From positions 930,001-994,000 of the forward strand of contig JAWHQI010000272.1 in the NCBI GenBank assembly GCA_033032865.1: 64,000 nucleotides of DNA, written 5' to 3'. A program made the translations under genes and the position numbers. The stretch's first letter is position 1. Each line of letters opens with the position of its first letter. Shown here one piece after another: positions 44,433 to 57,423 of this stretch. Source of the DNA: Dactylorhiza incarnata (lineage: Eukaryota > Streptophyta > Magnoliopsida > Asparagales > Orchidaceae). The notes under the pieces were generated by a model. It did not search any database and was not told the DNA's origin. It was given only the letters and a program-made list of their open reading frames with translations.

Positions 44433-47400
44433 TGTAAGACCCTTTTTTGCATTCTTTCCCGGGTCTTACCGCCCAAAACCGCCGTCTTGCGGCAGCACCA
44501 TTACTCCAAATGGTCGCCACCACAATACGCCGATCCTGCCGGCTATTCATCATCATCCAGGCTAACCATAATCACAGATATATTAAATAAACAAGAAGCA
44601 CACGTCCACAACAAATCACAATATTAATGAAACATGTCCATAATGAGATAATCATAAATAGCATAGTACAATCAGAGTGCGTAAATAGTAATGAAATACA
44701 ACTAGGGCTTAAGCCTGATCTATCTGTCTTTTCTTTGCCTCTCTCCTGGCAAAGATATAGCAATCTAAACACTCACACGGCTCAATGCCCTCAAGAACAT
44801 ATAGTTCTTCCCTCTGTCCCGGGTAGATGTGAATGGTAGGTAAATGATGAGGCTTGCTTACTGGTGCCCTCCCAGCGGCAGTAGAAAGTCCAACTCCCAG
44901 CCTGGTCACCGTCTCATGTGCCTCCCTTTGGTTGAGGTCCTGCCCTTCCTTGTTCTCCTGTAATAATGAGGTCCACCGACCGTCAGTCTATAAGACTCAG
45001 CATATTCCTCCCCGCCTCCACCCGCGACTCCTAGGCACCGTGTGAGAGGAGGAAGTGGAGGATATCAAGGGAGAATGAATCAAGTAGGTGACAAGTGGCT
45101 AGACTAGAATGGTATATAAATACTAAACAAGTAAGGATAAGAGTTCTATGCTATCAGAGTATAGTGTGACAGCAATAAGTAAAAGACAATGCAAGTAAAA
45201 AAAGCAGGTATAATAAATAGAGACCAGCTACAAATGTAACCTTAACTTATATGCACACATAAAAGCACATAAGCTAAGGGATCTGGCAATAAGGTAAACT
45301 CATCGTATAAAAGAGCCCGTACTAATTTATACAATGAGGTCTCTGTTTTATGCAAGAATGCTATGTTATAATATGCAATGCAATGCAATGGTGCAACTCA
45401 CACACACAGCTCTGTACGTACAGACCTTTAGTTCCCACTTTTTGGAGGTAGCTAACCTCTCGGGCACCTCCCGTCGTGGTCAAACGATGGCAGAGGAGTC
45501 GGAGTCTCCACACCTAGGTGGGTATGTCACACTACCAGACCTAGGCCCTAATATATGTTGTGATACCGATACTCGGTGTTGGACATGTCGATCCTACACC
45601 CGGTACTCACGAGCTCATGCGTACTCAACTAGATTTGGTTAGGCAGGGTTTAGGGAATCCATCCCATCGAACGCGCAGTAAAACAACCTGGCCCGCTTTT
45701 AAACCACTAGCACAGCCAAGTCAACAAACTGCTGTCGGTGTTACGACTAAGCTAGAACCGAAGACCCACCACATCTTATGCATATGTAATTATGTATTAT
45801 CTCATACCACCGAGCCTCCAGCTTGTAATTCTAAACCAACATTTATAAAAAAAATGAGCCAATCGCTCGCAGGACTATCCTAGTACTTCCTTACATATCG
45901 AGTCTACCGCTCGCAAGACTATCCTAGTCCTTTCTTATATCTCGAGTCTACCGCTCGCAGGACCATGCCAGTCCTTATTTCATTCCATCCCAAATTTGGG
46001 AGGGGGATTAAATTTCAAGTTCTCTTATTTTACTACTCTTGTCTACTATTAGTTGATCTTAGAAGCTTGGGGTGAATCCTAGACTTCCCGGGGACCAACC
46101 GGTGAAGGGCTCGCAGCGGTACTAGGGAATACAATGGTGGCTGAAGCCCAAATTCCCCTTTCATGATATTTACTCTTATTAGTCACTACCCATTCTTATG
46201 TACCTATTTGCTCTCCAATTGCTCCAAATCTTAGGTGGATTAACATTTGACTCGAACTGACGAGCGTCGGTGTTCAATTGAACACCTAAACACTATCTCT
46301 CCTAGGGGCCGGCTAATTCATCGTGTTATCTCTCAATTACAACTGAAGGTCTCAATCCTTATACCATCACACCCTTACTTTCTATGGTTTTGTCCCCTCA
46401 TCATATCGTTGTAAACCCTGAATCAATGAATTACTAAACGCACCCCAACTCTACATTATGTGTTGCCACAAATTGGAATGACCACTAATCACTCTCTATA
46501 ATGCATCCAATGTTCCAGGAATTAATACTTGAGTGTGTGGGGATCAATAGGGGTCTAAATCAAATACTTTAGTTTTTACTATCTGTAGACCAAGAAGGAA
46601 TTTGAATTAGGTTTGACTCCTATGATGCAATCTTGACCCTATCATGTCCAAACGAGTTCCACTTTTTACCATAGGTTCATAATGAGTAAATTAGGGGTTG
46701 ACCAGAGTTTGGAAAAATTTCAACTAAATTTAACTTCCATTTAAAATTAATTACTCAATTGTCATCATCTAAATTACAAAGGAAGTACTCTAACAGTGAG
46801 TTAAATTCTGCTAATAAAATTTCCAGAGATAGTATTTAAAATAATAACTTGATTCCCAGGATTCCATAATTTTCCAGAGAATTTATAACCATAAATTCCA
46901 TTTAATATAAAAGGTGTGAAAATATGACTTTACACATCAAGTACTAGATCAGGTCACCCAAAAATTCTGAGAAAATTACAGTAGCACAATAGTGATCTAA
47001 AAACATCATATCCAAAGTTTCATAATTTTCCTAAGAATTATATTCATAATTTCCATTTAATATAAAGGGTGTGAAAATATGACTTTCCACATCAAGTACT
47101 AGTTCAGGTCATCCAAAAATTCTGAGAAAATTACTATAACACGATAGTGATCTATAAACACCATATCCAAAGTTTCATAATTTTCCAAGCAGGTTTCACA
47201 ATAATTATTTCATAATATTAGAAGTGTGACAAAATGAATATATGAAATTTCATCATGAACATTATATCCAAAAAATCTACCAAAAATTCCAGAGGTTCAT
47301 AATAAGGTTCCTAATCATGCATTCTCCAGAGTTTCCAAAATTTCACAAACATTTTGCTCAGTGAATTGTAAATTATTCAAAAGTGTGACCTAAGGTGAAT

Positions 47401-50301
47401 TTGATAATTCCTAAGGAAATAATCTCGAAAATTTTCTATAAAAATTTGCAGAGATTATAAATAGTATAACAAATGATTCCTCGGAGTTTCACAATTTTCT
47501 ATAAGGTATTAGCCATGAACATTTCATAAATACAAGAGTGTGACAAAATTAATATTAATCATATACCTTAAATTTTTTATCCCAAAAATCCTAAATTTCT
47601 CTGAGGTAATGTGGTATACCATAAAGAGGGTGTGACCAAAATTTCAGGAGCTAACACTTAGCCATATGTGTTGAATACACAAAACATCTCTTTTAGCTAT
47701 TGGCACGCCATAACACCTTCAAAGTACAGACATGCAAGTATAATTACCCTACATGCAGAGATCACTAAATTTGGGGTCATTTGGAATTACACAACTTCAA
47801 AAATTCCCTTTATATGATTTATCACATTTAAAAAACTTAGGAAAATTAACTCTAAAAATTCTAATTTTTGGACACAAGCTGGGAATAGGGCACATGCATG
47901 CAAGGCCTAAATTTCATCTCCATCAAATTTACCATTTAAAAGTTATACACAATCTAATTTCTGATCTTCAATATGACCAGCCTCACTAAAATGGATGTTG
48001 AGGGTTCTACAATGCTCCAAATGAGCTAATTCAAATTCCTAAATAAAGTAGACTCATAGATCTACAATTTGTATACTTGTAAGTTTTACTAATTCAGCCT
48101 CTAAGCAAGGGAATCATAGAAATTTCCCAAGGTATGGATATGTGCTATATGCACACCATTCCCTACCCTTAACCAAACTTGCATGAGAGATATATCAACG
48201 TGCACAATTCCAAACTGACCAAAATTTTGTCCAGAGACTTTTTATGAGTAGATTTACCATCCACCAAAAATTTGGGTGAAATTGAGGTCATATAACCCAT
48301 TAATTAACTCATGGAAGGATTATTAAATGTTTACCAAAACCTTAGGAAAAGTAATTCTAAAAATTCTCAAATTTTTACCAAAGGTGTAATAGGGCATGAC
48401 TCATGCATACCTAAATTTTTAGCTCATTTGGATCAGCCAAATGAGGCGGGCACTCAAAGTAGTGCCTATGGCTTAAAATGGACACCCTATACCAAAATAG
48501 GTGCACAGGGAGCTACAGTGGTCCAAATGACTCCAAACAAATTTCTAAATTTAGTTAAGGCATTCATCTACAATTTTCATTTAGGTCATAATTTCTGTAA
48601 AGGCCTCTAAGGACCTCAAATAATTTCTACAAAGTTCTGCAATTTATGTGACAGATTTACATTTTCATTTAAATGATTCATTATGGTCTGCGAGTAATCA
48701 TTTTGTCCAGATTGGATGGCCATGCTCATCGTCCCCAAAGGAATCAAAGTACGATATTCCTTCTTCCTGGGCTATTTTGCGGGCAGATTTCTGGCAAACT
48801 CCGACCATCTCCGGCAAAACGGCTAAGCCACCACCACCAGCCGACATAGGGCTTTCGACTGGTGGTGGCCGTTTGGCCTGGGGTGGCCGGAGGAGGTCTC
48901 CAACATATCATGATTTTGTGGTTAGGAACATGAAAGATCGAAAACTAAAATCGCCATTGTATAGGTCATTTCGACATGGGAAGAGAAGGAATCCTAGCAC
49001 AGGAGGAGAGGAGGAGGAAACTTGCCTTGATTTTTAGCTTCATACACCATCCTCTCGGATTTCTCCATGCCCGATCTTGTGGAGCTCCAATGGCGATCCC
49101 CGCTTTCTGAGCCCGATTTCCTCTCCAATGTTGGGGCTTTTCCTCCTCTCCACTCCAGGAAGCTAGTAGGGTGAGTTAATTCGGCTCGGGGAACTTCTAT
49201 TGTTAACAGCCATTGAAGGTGGCGATTTCCTCTATGTTGCACCTCTTAGCCAGCCACTACCAGTGCTCCAGATCACCCAGGCTTTACTCCTCAGCCCAAA
49301 TTCAAGCAAAGTAGGAGAGTATTGGGTCCAATGGCAGCCCATCCCTTGGATTACCCTTATTGTTGGCCAGCTAGCTTGATTTTGAAAGCTCCCCTCCCCA
49401 TTGTTCAACTGCCACCTTGCCTAATTCCTGCAGAATTTAATCCTTGCAACTAGGGAATAACTGTGGGGAATGAATTGAGTGCCAATTGGCACTCAATCCC
49501 CAAATTCCACATTTGTCCTATTCAAAATTGGGGGAATTCTCTAGATTGACCCCTTGCATGTTTATCCCTCCTCAAATCTAAGGGCATGCATGGTCATGTG
49601 CCATTGGGCTGCAGGATGAGCCTCCTATTGATGCCTTAGCCCATAGGGCTTGGCTTAATTGATTCAAATGCCCATTTAACCCAAGTTTGACCTATGTTAA
49701 CTTTTGGGGTTGACTTGGTCAACTAATGAGTTGACTGGTCCAAGGTGTTAGTCTTGAGTCCCTTGACACCACCCAATGTTTATTGGGTCATGGTGATGCC
49801 CCAATTGGGCCAATTTTGCCAATATGTGTGATTTGACCAAAATTGGGGAAAGGTTGACTTTGGTCAAATTGGACCAATCGATGACCTCTAGATGGGGATT
49901 TTGGGTCCATTGGCTCCCATATGATGTTATTAGTCTAGGGGGAAAGTCAATTTCATGCTTTGGGGTCAATTGGACCTATTGGTGAAGGTTTGGCCTATGT
50001 TGACCTTAAGGGCGCTTTGGTCAATTTGGGCCAGTTGGTGACCCCATGATTGAGATTTTGAGTCCATTGTACCCTAACTAGGGTTTGTAATACCTTGGTG
50101 GGGTTAATTTGATCATTTGAACCCTAATTATCAAGTCTTAAGTCTTGGGCTCAATTTGGCTATTTGCACACCAAGGTGATTTTTACCTATTCACCTTGTT
50201 CTTAGGGCCATTTTGGCCTCTTAGAGCAATGTTATGACCTTGTCATGACCTTGTCATGACAAAATGCATCTTAGGGGTCTAGTTGTTCTGGGTATGTTAC
50301 A
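44433..50301 (-). mobile_element. Full-size chromovirus-like LTR, 5.87 kb
   Basis: The + strand runs TGTAAGACCC...GTATGTTACA, the inverse of the family LTR. Compared with the 3.45-kb copy at 11345 it has an additional A/T-rich 2.6 kb (about 45075-47690), and its far end (49000-50300) is clearly diverged. It is flanked on both sides by internal sequence: 41821-44432 on one side and PPT-like 3' internal sequence from 50302 on the other. No long coding frame inside. Confidence 0.75.
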
Positions 50302-52813
50302 AATCCCAATAAATAAAGAAACAATTTCATCCCCAGAATTTAGGTTAGGTCTACGGAAGTTAGAGTTCAGGATACACCCGGTGTATTTTTAGTTTTTTGT
50401 GCAATATGACTCCCAATTAATATTGGAAATGGTTAGGTATAGTTCACATCGCCTCATCCTTAGTTTTCTCCCAAGTGCACTTTCGTCAAACCTCATTATG
50501 TTCTAATTTAAGATCTTCTACCTGAGGGTTCTTAAATAATTCCCAATTGATGAAGGTAAACATAGTGGAGGGAAGACATAGATTGAAGTGAATTTACACA
50601 TTCACAAGGCGAGTGTGTAACTCAATCGAGCCTTATAATCTATAATATGATGTCTTCGTAAGTATACAATTCTCGATCCGCAGAGTATATCGTCAAGTTC
50701 ACCGTCAATATTTTCAATATCATCCTTACTAACACTTTGGATCTAAACTCTCATGTGGTTCACAATCATTGTACACGTGATGTCAGTACTCTTATTTGTT
50801 AGGTGTTTGCAATTAGAATTTAGGCTTGTCTTCCAAGATCATGATATGCTTATGGCTTGGGCAATATTGGTTCTCCAAATTTTTATGGCATCGTCATTCC
50901 ATTAATATTTTATGTCAACGCTTAGTTATGCTTCTAGACTCTAAAATGACAGTTAGTAAATGTAAATATGTCCACGGTCATTTACTAAACCAAATGATCA
51001 CTACAAGAAAATAGACTTTTGGCCAGGGCAAATTTCCCTGGCAAAAAGCCCAAAACCATGGCTAAAGAGCTTTTGCCACGGTCTAGCCACGGGAAAAATT
51101 TGATGCTCTAGTAATATTCACTGCTTAGTTCTGGTACTTGATTTCATGTGGGTCATCAATTCCAAGGCTCACCAAATTTATATATTGTAAATCTTCCATG
51201 ATTACTTCTTGAAGTGCACCTAATCATATTATTGTCCTGAAACCTCATTCCTGATTTTTATCCCAAATCCACGTGTTATTGATGGTCAAATCTATAGTTC
51301 TCATTTTGTTAAACACAAACCAAGCTCAAATATTGCACGAGACCTATCACCTATGTGTCAACTATCGTAAATATGTCGTGAATTGGTCTCTAAATCATTC
51401 CCCAAGTTTTGCATGTGATAATTTAAAGATTTCAACTCTTCATAATGTCATATTTGTTTTTGGCCTCATTCTTATTTCTTTCATAATTTTGGGGTCCCCA
51501 ATTTGTACACCAAGTATTAGTTATCATGAGCCAATAGGTTTAACATAATTTTCAGATACTAATCACAATCCAAGACAGTGTTCAGCAGAAATTCATAGTT
51601 TTCCTCCTTAAAATAATTCCAGAAGATTAATTATGTGGCTAAGGGTACAAAACCCATTTTGTGAAGGAAGTATGATAACTAATCAATAGTTAACTATAAT
51701 GAAATTTTCAGAAGTTTAATGGAGACCATGAGTTTATCTAGTCATTTCTATAATATTCCAGATTTTTATAATGATCTAGGGGAACTTGACCCTGGAATTC
51801 TCAACAATGCTTAATGTAACAAGAGTTCACAAACCCCAATTTCCTACGGAACTCAATCCTCAAAGTCTTTGATTCCTTCAGAGATGAAAGATCTCTTGAT
51901 AATAAGTAATTGTTTCAACTTTCAAGAGAATTGACTAAGAAAACAATTATTATCCATAAAACTCTATGTGTGTAACAACATGGGTATTATCCTAAGCTAC
52001 CTTGGTCTTGCATGTGGGACCCACCAATATGTAGGGGTCCAAATGGCCTCAAATTTGTCCAGGGACCTTTCTTTCCGAGACCTACCATCCATAAAAGATT
52101 TGAGTGGATTGGTCTCCATTAAGCCTTAGGTCTACCACAATCGTATGTAATGAAATTATTTCCAAATCTATAGAACTTTATCTCCAAAATTCTGATTTTT
52201 GAACAGCATGTGTATCGTACTAAATTTACATGTACGGTGTAAAATTCAGATCATTTGGATAAATCAGATGATGGGGGCACACAAATTTGGGTCTAGGGTT
52301 CACTTTATATACCCTGCACCAAAACAGGTGAACAGGGAGTTGTATTTCAGAGGTTTTTATGTTTCTAAAACAAACCAAGTTAACATCATAGTGATCCAAT
52401 AAATGAAGAAACAAGATTAGCCTCCTGTAATTCTTGTGATGAGTTTCTTATATCTGAAAATTTGGACATTTCACATATGTACATAATCCTTATGGGTATA
52501 TAGTCCTTGAGATTTGCTTATATGGTAAGGTTCTCTGCCCTCAAAAATGCCATTTATCGCAACTTTTCCAAGGATCGTATGCATATTAAGTGGTCTTCTC
52601 TAAGTTGGAATTCTCATTCCACATTTGACATCCTTTCTTTGTGATGGTTTTCCGAGGGTGGAAGTGTGGAGTATTAGCTTCTAAGCACATAAGTTAAACC
52701 TTACGAGTCTCATACTAATCCACTAGTACAATCATAAGCACCAAATCCACTTAAGATTGTCCTATTTGTTTGTGTGAGGGGTGTTAATATCACTTAGGAA
52801 GTGACATGGGTAT
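50302..52813 (-). mobile_element. Degenerate chromovirus-like 3' internal and LTR-like sequence
   Basis: The first bases (AATCCCAATAAATAAAGAAAC, then TTTCATCCCC) match the PPT-side sequence of the right copy at 41821. Around 50440-50540 it resembles the non-coding region after integrase in such elements. From about 51960 to 52420 it looks like a far-diverged copy of the LTR (CAAATGGCCTCAAATTTGTC, then CACCAAAACAGGTGAACAGG). No reading frame is convincing. Nothing is recognised in 52430-52813. Confidence 0.45.
50999..51105 (+). mobile_element. Orphan terminus of a CACTA (En/Spm) transposon
   Basis: CACTACAAGAAAA is the canonical plant CACTA terminal repeat. It is followed by subterminal repeats of the TTGCCACGG/TAGCCACGGG type. 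I find no matching TTTTCTTGTAGTG end downstream within the window, so this is a truncated end. Confidence 0.7.
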
Positions 52814-53970
52814 TGTGAAATTTTTCATAGATCTAGGAGTGAGCAGGAATAGTATAACTCAAAGTTCAAGCCAACAACCAGAAGCACATGAAAAACAACT
52901 TCAATCTTTATTGATGTTAGCAGAAAACTTCATTACAAGGCGAGGTATACATGGCGAGACATGATTTCACCAGTACACAAAAAACAGGAGAAAATACACT
53001 GCTGAAAGATAACCAGCGGTCTGAAATCCTGAGATCGCCTGACCGCCCAACTTGCGAGTTCGCGCGACTAGGAAAGGAGACCGCCCGAACTGCCTGCCTT
53101 TGACTTGAACAACACCAACTGAGAACCCCGCGACCTATCACTGATCCTCCCGAACTCCAGCAACCCGCACTGCAAGCCGCCAGACCGCCCGATCACCTTC
53201 AGAAGAGGAGGTGACCGCTGCTACCCGCACAATCTGCAGAAGCTGCACAAAAGAAGTTCAATCAGTAAAACCGACCGGTCACAAGATATGAGATCGCAAG
53301 AACTAGCCACGAGCTCTGCTTACACTTGGTGCGATTGATTTTGCTGCTACAGTGGCTCCTATTTATAGGCGTGAGACCTGATCCAGTCACCACCCTATGA
53401 GATAGGGACACCACCCTTGATCGCGCGACCAGACCGGTCAACCCGCGTGATCAGCAAAAGATCATTCTGCTTAGTGAGCTCGCCAGCTTCAGCATAGACA
53501 AGGAGATCGCCATTCCTCCAAGAAGCCGCCCACTACCAGTGTTCGCCAACGAGACTGCAAACACAACCTATTTGTCAATGACGTCGAACACAACCTGTTC
53601 TCATTGCCAGCCTCCACCAAAGACCGCGAACAGAGACCACGCGACTAAGAAGCCTTAGTCGGCGAGAACAACCAGAAACCCGGACAGACGTCAGACTGGA
53701 CTTTCGGATACCTAAACCAACCCTGTGCGGTCACAGCTTGACCGGCACAGTCCTGAAGTAACAACCCGCCACATGGTCACAGAACCAGACTGCGCGGCCT
53801 CACCTCAGCAACCTTGGACAAAAGAACGGCGGTCACGCCGAGAAGACCTGTGGCTAGACCAGAGAGGTCAGACCGCATAGGGAGACCGCAAGACCGCACG
53901 GTTTGCCAGACCGCGCGACCTCCCCCTAGACCGCCAACTACCACAAACTTCCACTTCAATATTTTCAACA
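52814..53970 (-). mobile_element. 3' LTR of a decayed copia element
   Basis: The + strand runs TGTGAAATTTTTCATAG...ATATTTTCAACA (1157 bp). It ends at a PPT (sense CAAGGGGGAG). The sense TATA (GCCTATAAATAGG) is near 53363-53375, and a sense AATAAAG poly(A)-like signal lies near 52903-52911. The U3 part (53450-53960) is very rich in GACCGCGCGACC-like motifs. Confidence 0.75.
53450..53960 (-). promoter_or_regulatory. GC-rich U3 with ACCGCGCGACC / GACCGCCCG motifs
   Basis: CCGCGCGACC, GACCGCACGG, AGACCGCCAAC and similar blocks recur about every 25-40 bases, upstream in the sense direction of the TATA box near 53369. The stretch stands out in base composition from its A/T-rich surroundings. Confidence 0.45.
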
Positions 53971-55200
53971 CTCCCCCTTGAAGTGGGAAGTTGAAAACAG
54001 CCCAAGTAGACTCCTTAGCCGAGTGAACGACCCCTTCGTCAGCGCCTTTGTGAATATGTCAGCAATATTGTCCTGACTCCGAACATGCTCGACCGAAAGA
54101 GACCCCTCCAGCACCTTCTCACGAATGAAATGATGCTCGATCTCGATATGCTTGGTCCTCGCATGACAAACTGGATTAGTAACCAGTTTGAGAGCACTCT
54201 CATTGTCGCCGCGGAGCAGAGCCAGACCCCGAACCTCCTTATGGACGTCTCCTACCAACCTCCTTAGCCAGATGGCTTCTTGAGCTGCCAAGGCCGAAGC
54301 CTTGTATTCTGCTTCCGTGGTGTAGACCGATACGGAATCTTGCTTCTTGCTGCACCATGATATAGCCGTGGGGCCCGCCATGAAGACGTATCCAGACATC
54401 GACTTCCGATCATCTGAATCTCCCCCGTAATCAGCATACATGTATCCATGCACCTCGAAGCCCGCATCCCTTCTGTAAAAGAGACCCATATCCGAAGTCG
54501 CCTTGACATACTTCAATATATTCTTTGCCGCTAAAAGATGAGGCATCCGTGGTTCCACCATATACTGACTCACCCTGCCAACTGCATACGCAATATCCGG
54601 CCTAGTGATCATCAGATAAATCAAGCTCCCAACCAGAGATCGGAACACCAGCGGATCTTCCAAAATCCTCCCCTCATCTTTGCGAAGTTTCATGGCCTTC
54701 TCCAGAGGTGTGGAAATGCACTTCCCTTCCTTCATGCTGAACTGTTCCACGATTCGCTCCGCATATCTATCCTGGGACACCAGCACTCCACTTTCCTTCC
54801 TCTGCACTTCGAGTCCAAGGAAATGGTGAAGCTCACCCAAGTCCTTCATCTCAAACCTGATAGATAGCTCAGCCCGAAGCTTTGCTACTTTCTCCTTTGA
54901 ATTCCCCGTCACGATCATATCATCGACGTAAAGCAGCACGATGACTTGAAGCTCCCCGCTCTTCTTGACGAACAAGCTCGAGTCAGAGTCTGAAGCAACG
55001 AATCCACGGAATAAGAGATGTTCTGCAATCTTCCCGTACCACGCCCTCGGCGCTTGCATCAACCCATACAGGGCCTTCTTCAACTTGCAGACATAGTCAA
55101 GAAAATCTTCAGATACGAAGCCTGGCGGCTGAACCATGAAGATGTCCTTGTCAATCTCGCCGTACAAGAACGCATTCTTTACGTCGAGCTACCAAATCTC
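53965..55200 (-). pseudogene. Copia reverse transcriptase and RNase H, 3' part of pol
   Basis: An open frame of 400 codons: LDVKNAFLYGEIDKDIFMVQPPGF (RT, catalytic Asp), KKALYGLMQAPRAWY, LLYVDDMIVTG (intact YVDD), ELHHFLGLEVQ, then RNase H with DRKSMSGYVFMAG and TTEAEYKASALAAQEAIWL, and the tail ARTKHIEIEHHFIREKV. It ends within the PPT region at 53965. An in-frame TAG stands just upstream of LDVKN where the family has Gln, and the 0.5 kb before it (to 55675) is broken. The nearest relatives by sequence appear to be copia elements of the Retrofit/Ale-Ivana type, but that is a guess. Confidence 0.9.
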
Positions 55201-55675
55201 CCACCCCCAACACGCCGCCAAGGCAATCACAACCCGAACTGAAGTAATTTTTGCCACCGGACTGAATGTCTCTTCATAGTCTTCACCGTATTGCTGCGAG
55301 AATCCCCGAGCCACAAGGCGAGCCTTGTATCACTCGATACTACCGTCAGCCTTCTTCTTGAGCTTATAGACCCACTTGCATGTCACAGGGGTGATACCCT
55401 TGGGCATGGGCACCAGAGACCAAGTCTCATTCTTCTCAAGAGCACTCATCTCTTCCTGCATAGCTGAATCCCACTATTCCACGCCTTTGGCCTTCTCGAA
55501 GCTCATTGGTTCCCGCTCATCCAAGGGACTAGCAAGGAAACATGAGACAAAGCTCACCATGTTTCCTCCTGTATAGCGATCAGGGGCAATGATCGTTCGC
55601 TTTGATCTCCTCAGCTCCTTCCCCTGACTCGCAACATCCTCAGCTGCTTCTTCTCTAGCTCCCCTTCCAGACGTA

Positions 55676-56144
55676 CTAGGAGCATCGCCCCCCTGCTTCC
55701 TGATCCAGAAACCTCCGTCTTAGAGCTAGAAGTAGAAGGACCACCTGGTGCACAGGCAGCTCCACCTGAAGATTTTCCACAGCTGTCTCTGGCTCCTCCA
55801 CCCTGCTTTCTGGTAGCTCAACACCAGAACAACCCTTGTAAGACGTCACCTCGTCAAACATGACATCGCGAGATACAACAAATCTCCGCGTCTCCGGGTC
55901 CATGCACTTCCAGCTCTTCTTCTGATCATCATATCCCACGAAGACTAGCTTCCTTGCTCTCGCATCTAGCTTCGTCCGAAGCACATCTGGAACGTGCACA
56001 TAGCAGGTGGAACCAAATACCCGAAGGTGTGCCACGCTTGGCTTTTCCTTGAACATCATCTCATGCGGGGTCAACATATTGATAGGACTGAGAGGCATCA
56101 TGTTGATGACGTAAGCAGCACAAGACATTCCCTCTGCCCAGAAG
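55676..56144 (-). pseudogene. Copia integrase C-terminal fragment
   Basis: The frame reads HFWAEGMSCAAYVINMMPLSP (end of the integrase core), TPHEMMFKEKPSVAHLRVFGSTCYVHVPD, then GYDDQKKSWKCMDPETRRFVVSRDVMFDE. This is the segment following the integrase core in copia elements. It is cut at 56144/56145 by another LTR, so the DDE core and upstream genes are missing here. It is separated from the RT frame by stops and frameshifts. Confidence 0.88.
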
Positions 56145-56345
56145 TGTAAAGAAAATAGGGTGTGCCGAGACGAGAAATTCGAAAGAAATAAAAAAAACAC
56201 AGAAAATCAGATCAATCACAGAAGCCACAGATGTACAGAGGTTCACCCCAATCCGGGCTACGTCCCCTCTCCCCTTCCTCTTCTTCTTATTGTATTCACC
56301 AAGATGGATTACAGCTTACAAGGTTACAAGGATCAAAACCGATCA
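56145..56345 (-). mobile_element. Fragment of another LTR inserted in the copia integrase
   Basis: It starts TGTAAAGAAAATAGG directly at the integrase break and contains CAGAGGTTCACCCCAATCCGG, a type of sequence found in copia LTRs near the PBS side. After about 200 bases it is interrupted by the copia LTR at 56346. The rest presumably lies right of the window. Confidence 0.55.
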
Positions 56346-57423
56346 TGTTGGATCGGTCGGCGCCCTTAGAGGGGGGTGAATAAGGGTTTTCAAAAACTTA
56401 AGATTATATTTAGAAAACTTTGAAATATTGCAAGATTAATACAATAAGAAATCAAGTAAAACAATAATGAAGAGACATGCTTTATTAATATCAAATAATG
56501 TTTTACAAAACTTGATTTCTATGATGCTGGAAATCGGAGGTGACTAATAAAAATCCTTTTTCGTTTTCTATACCGACTCGTATCCCCACGAACCGGTTGG
56601 CTTTAGCCTATCTCTCCCCAGATACGGCCTCAAGCCGCTCTAGCCAATCTATCCCCAGAAAGGCCTTGAGCACCCCCTAGACCTAGCCTCGATCTAGTCG
56701 CCAACACGAGGCGGATTTCAGCCCTAAGTCTACCCCAGACCTAGTCGCCAACACGAGGCAATTTCACTAACGGGTTACAAGAAAGATAAAGAGAAAAATA
56801 ATTAAAACTCTCTATTAAAGAACTTCTGAAGATGGAGGCGAAGATCCGCTGTAGAATCAGCGTTTGTAGAAGCGAACTTCGTTTGGATCCGGCGTGACAT
56901 AATCCTCCTTCAGAAGTTTGCAGAGCTTCGCTAGGACTTCAAGTTTCGGCCAAGATAGCCTCTGGAGTTGTAGCACTACCTCTCTCTCTGATATCCATCT
57001 GAAACGAGACGTGAGGGGTCCTTTATATAGCCCAAGCGCTACCGCCGGCGCTAGCGCTACCGCCGGCGCTAGCCCAGATTAGGAAAGATTTTGCGCGGCA
57101 GGATCTCCCATCCGCGGCAACATTTTGCTCTATGCCTTTTGTGCGCCACGCTACCGCCAGCATTATCCGCTACCGCCAGGCGTTAGCGCCTTCTATAACA
57201 GCTCCCAAAATTGCGCACTTCATCGCTAGCGCCCGGCGCTAGGTGCTACCGCCGGCGCTAGTAAGCCTGTTCGAATTTTGGCCTCAATTTTGTGGGCAGT
57301 CATCATGAGTACCCCTTGAGTCATGTGGACTATGTTAACCTGCACACTTGAACACATAAGATCAAATACACATAGGATTTGTTATTCTCAAACCTAGGAG
57401 ATGTGGAAGACCATGTTCCAACA
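56346..57423 (-). mobile_element. 3' LTR of a gag-only copia element
   Basis: 1078 bp, TGTTGGATCGG...ATGTTCCAACA on the + strand, next to a PPT. The preceding five bases (GATCA) should be the target duplication, but the right end is outside the window. The box CTTAGAG-G6-TGAATAAG lies about 20 bases inside. The sense TATA (GCTATATAAAGG) is near 57028-57040. Confidence 0.9.
57040..57265 (-). promoter_or_regulatory. U3 cluster of GCTACCGCCGGCGCTAG palindromes
   Basis: About six copies or variants of GCTACCGCCGGCGCTAGC lie directly upstream, in the sense direction, of the TATA box. CCGGCGCTAG/CTAGCGCC is self-complementary. Two further groups lie inside the element at 59220-59250 and 59530-59565. 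Confidence 0.55.

Noticed and set aside
53000..53960. CpG-island-like host promoter
   Set aside because: The GC-rich block lies between a copia PPT and LTR edge and is the U3 of that LTR.
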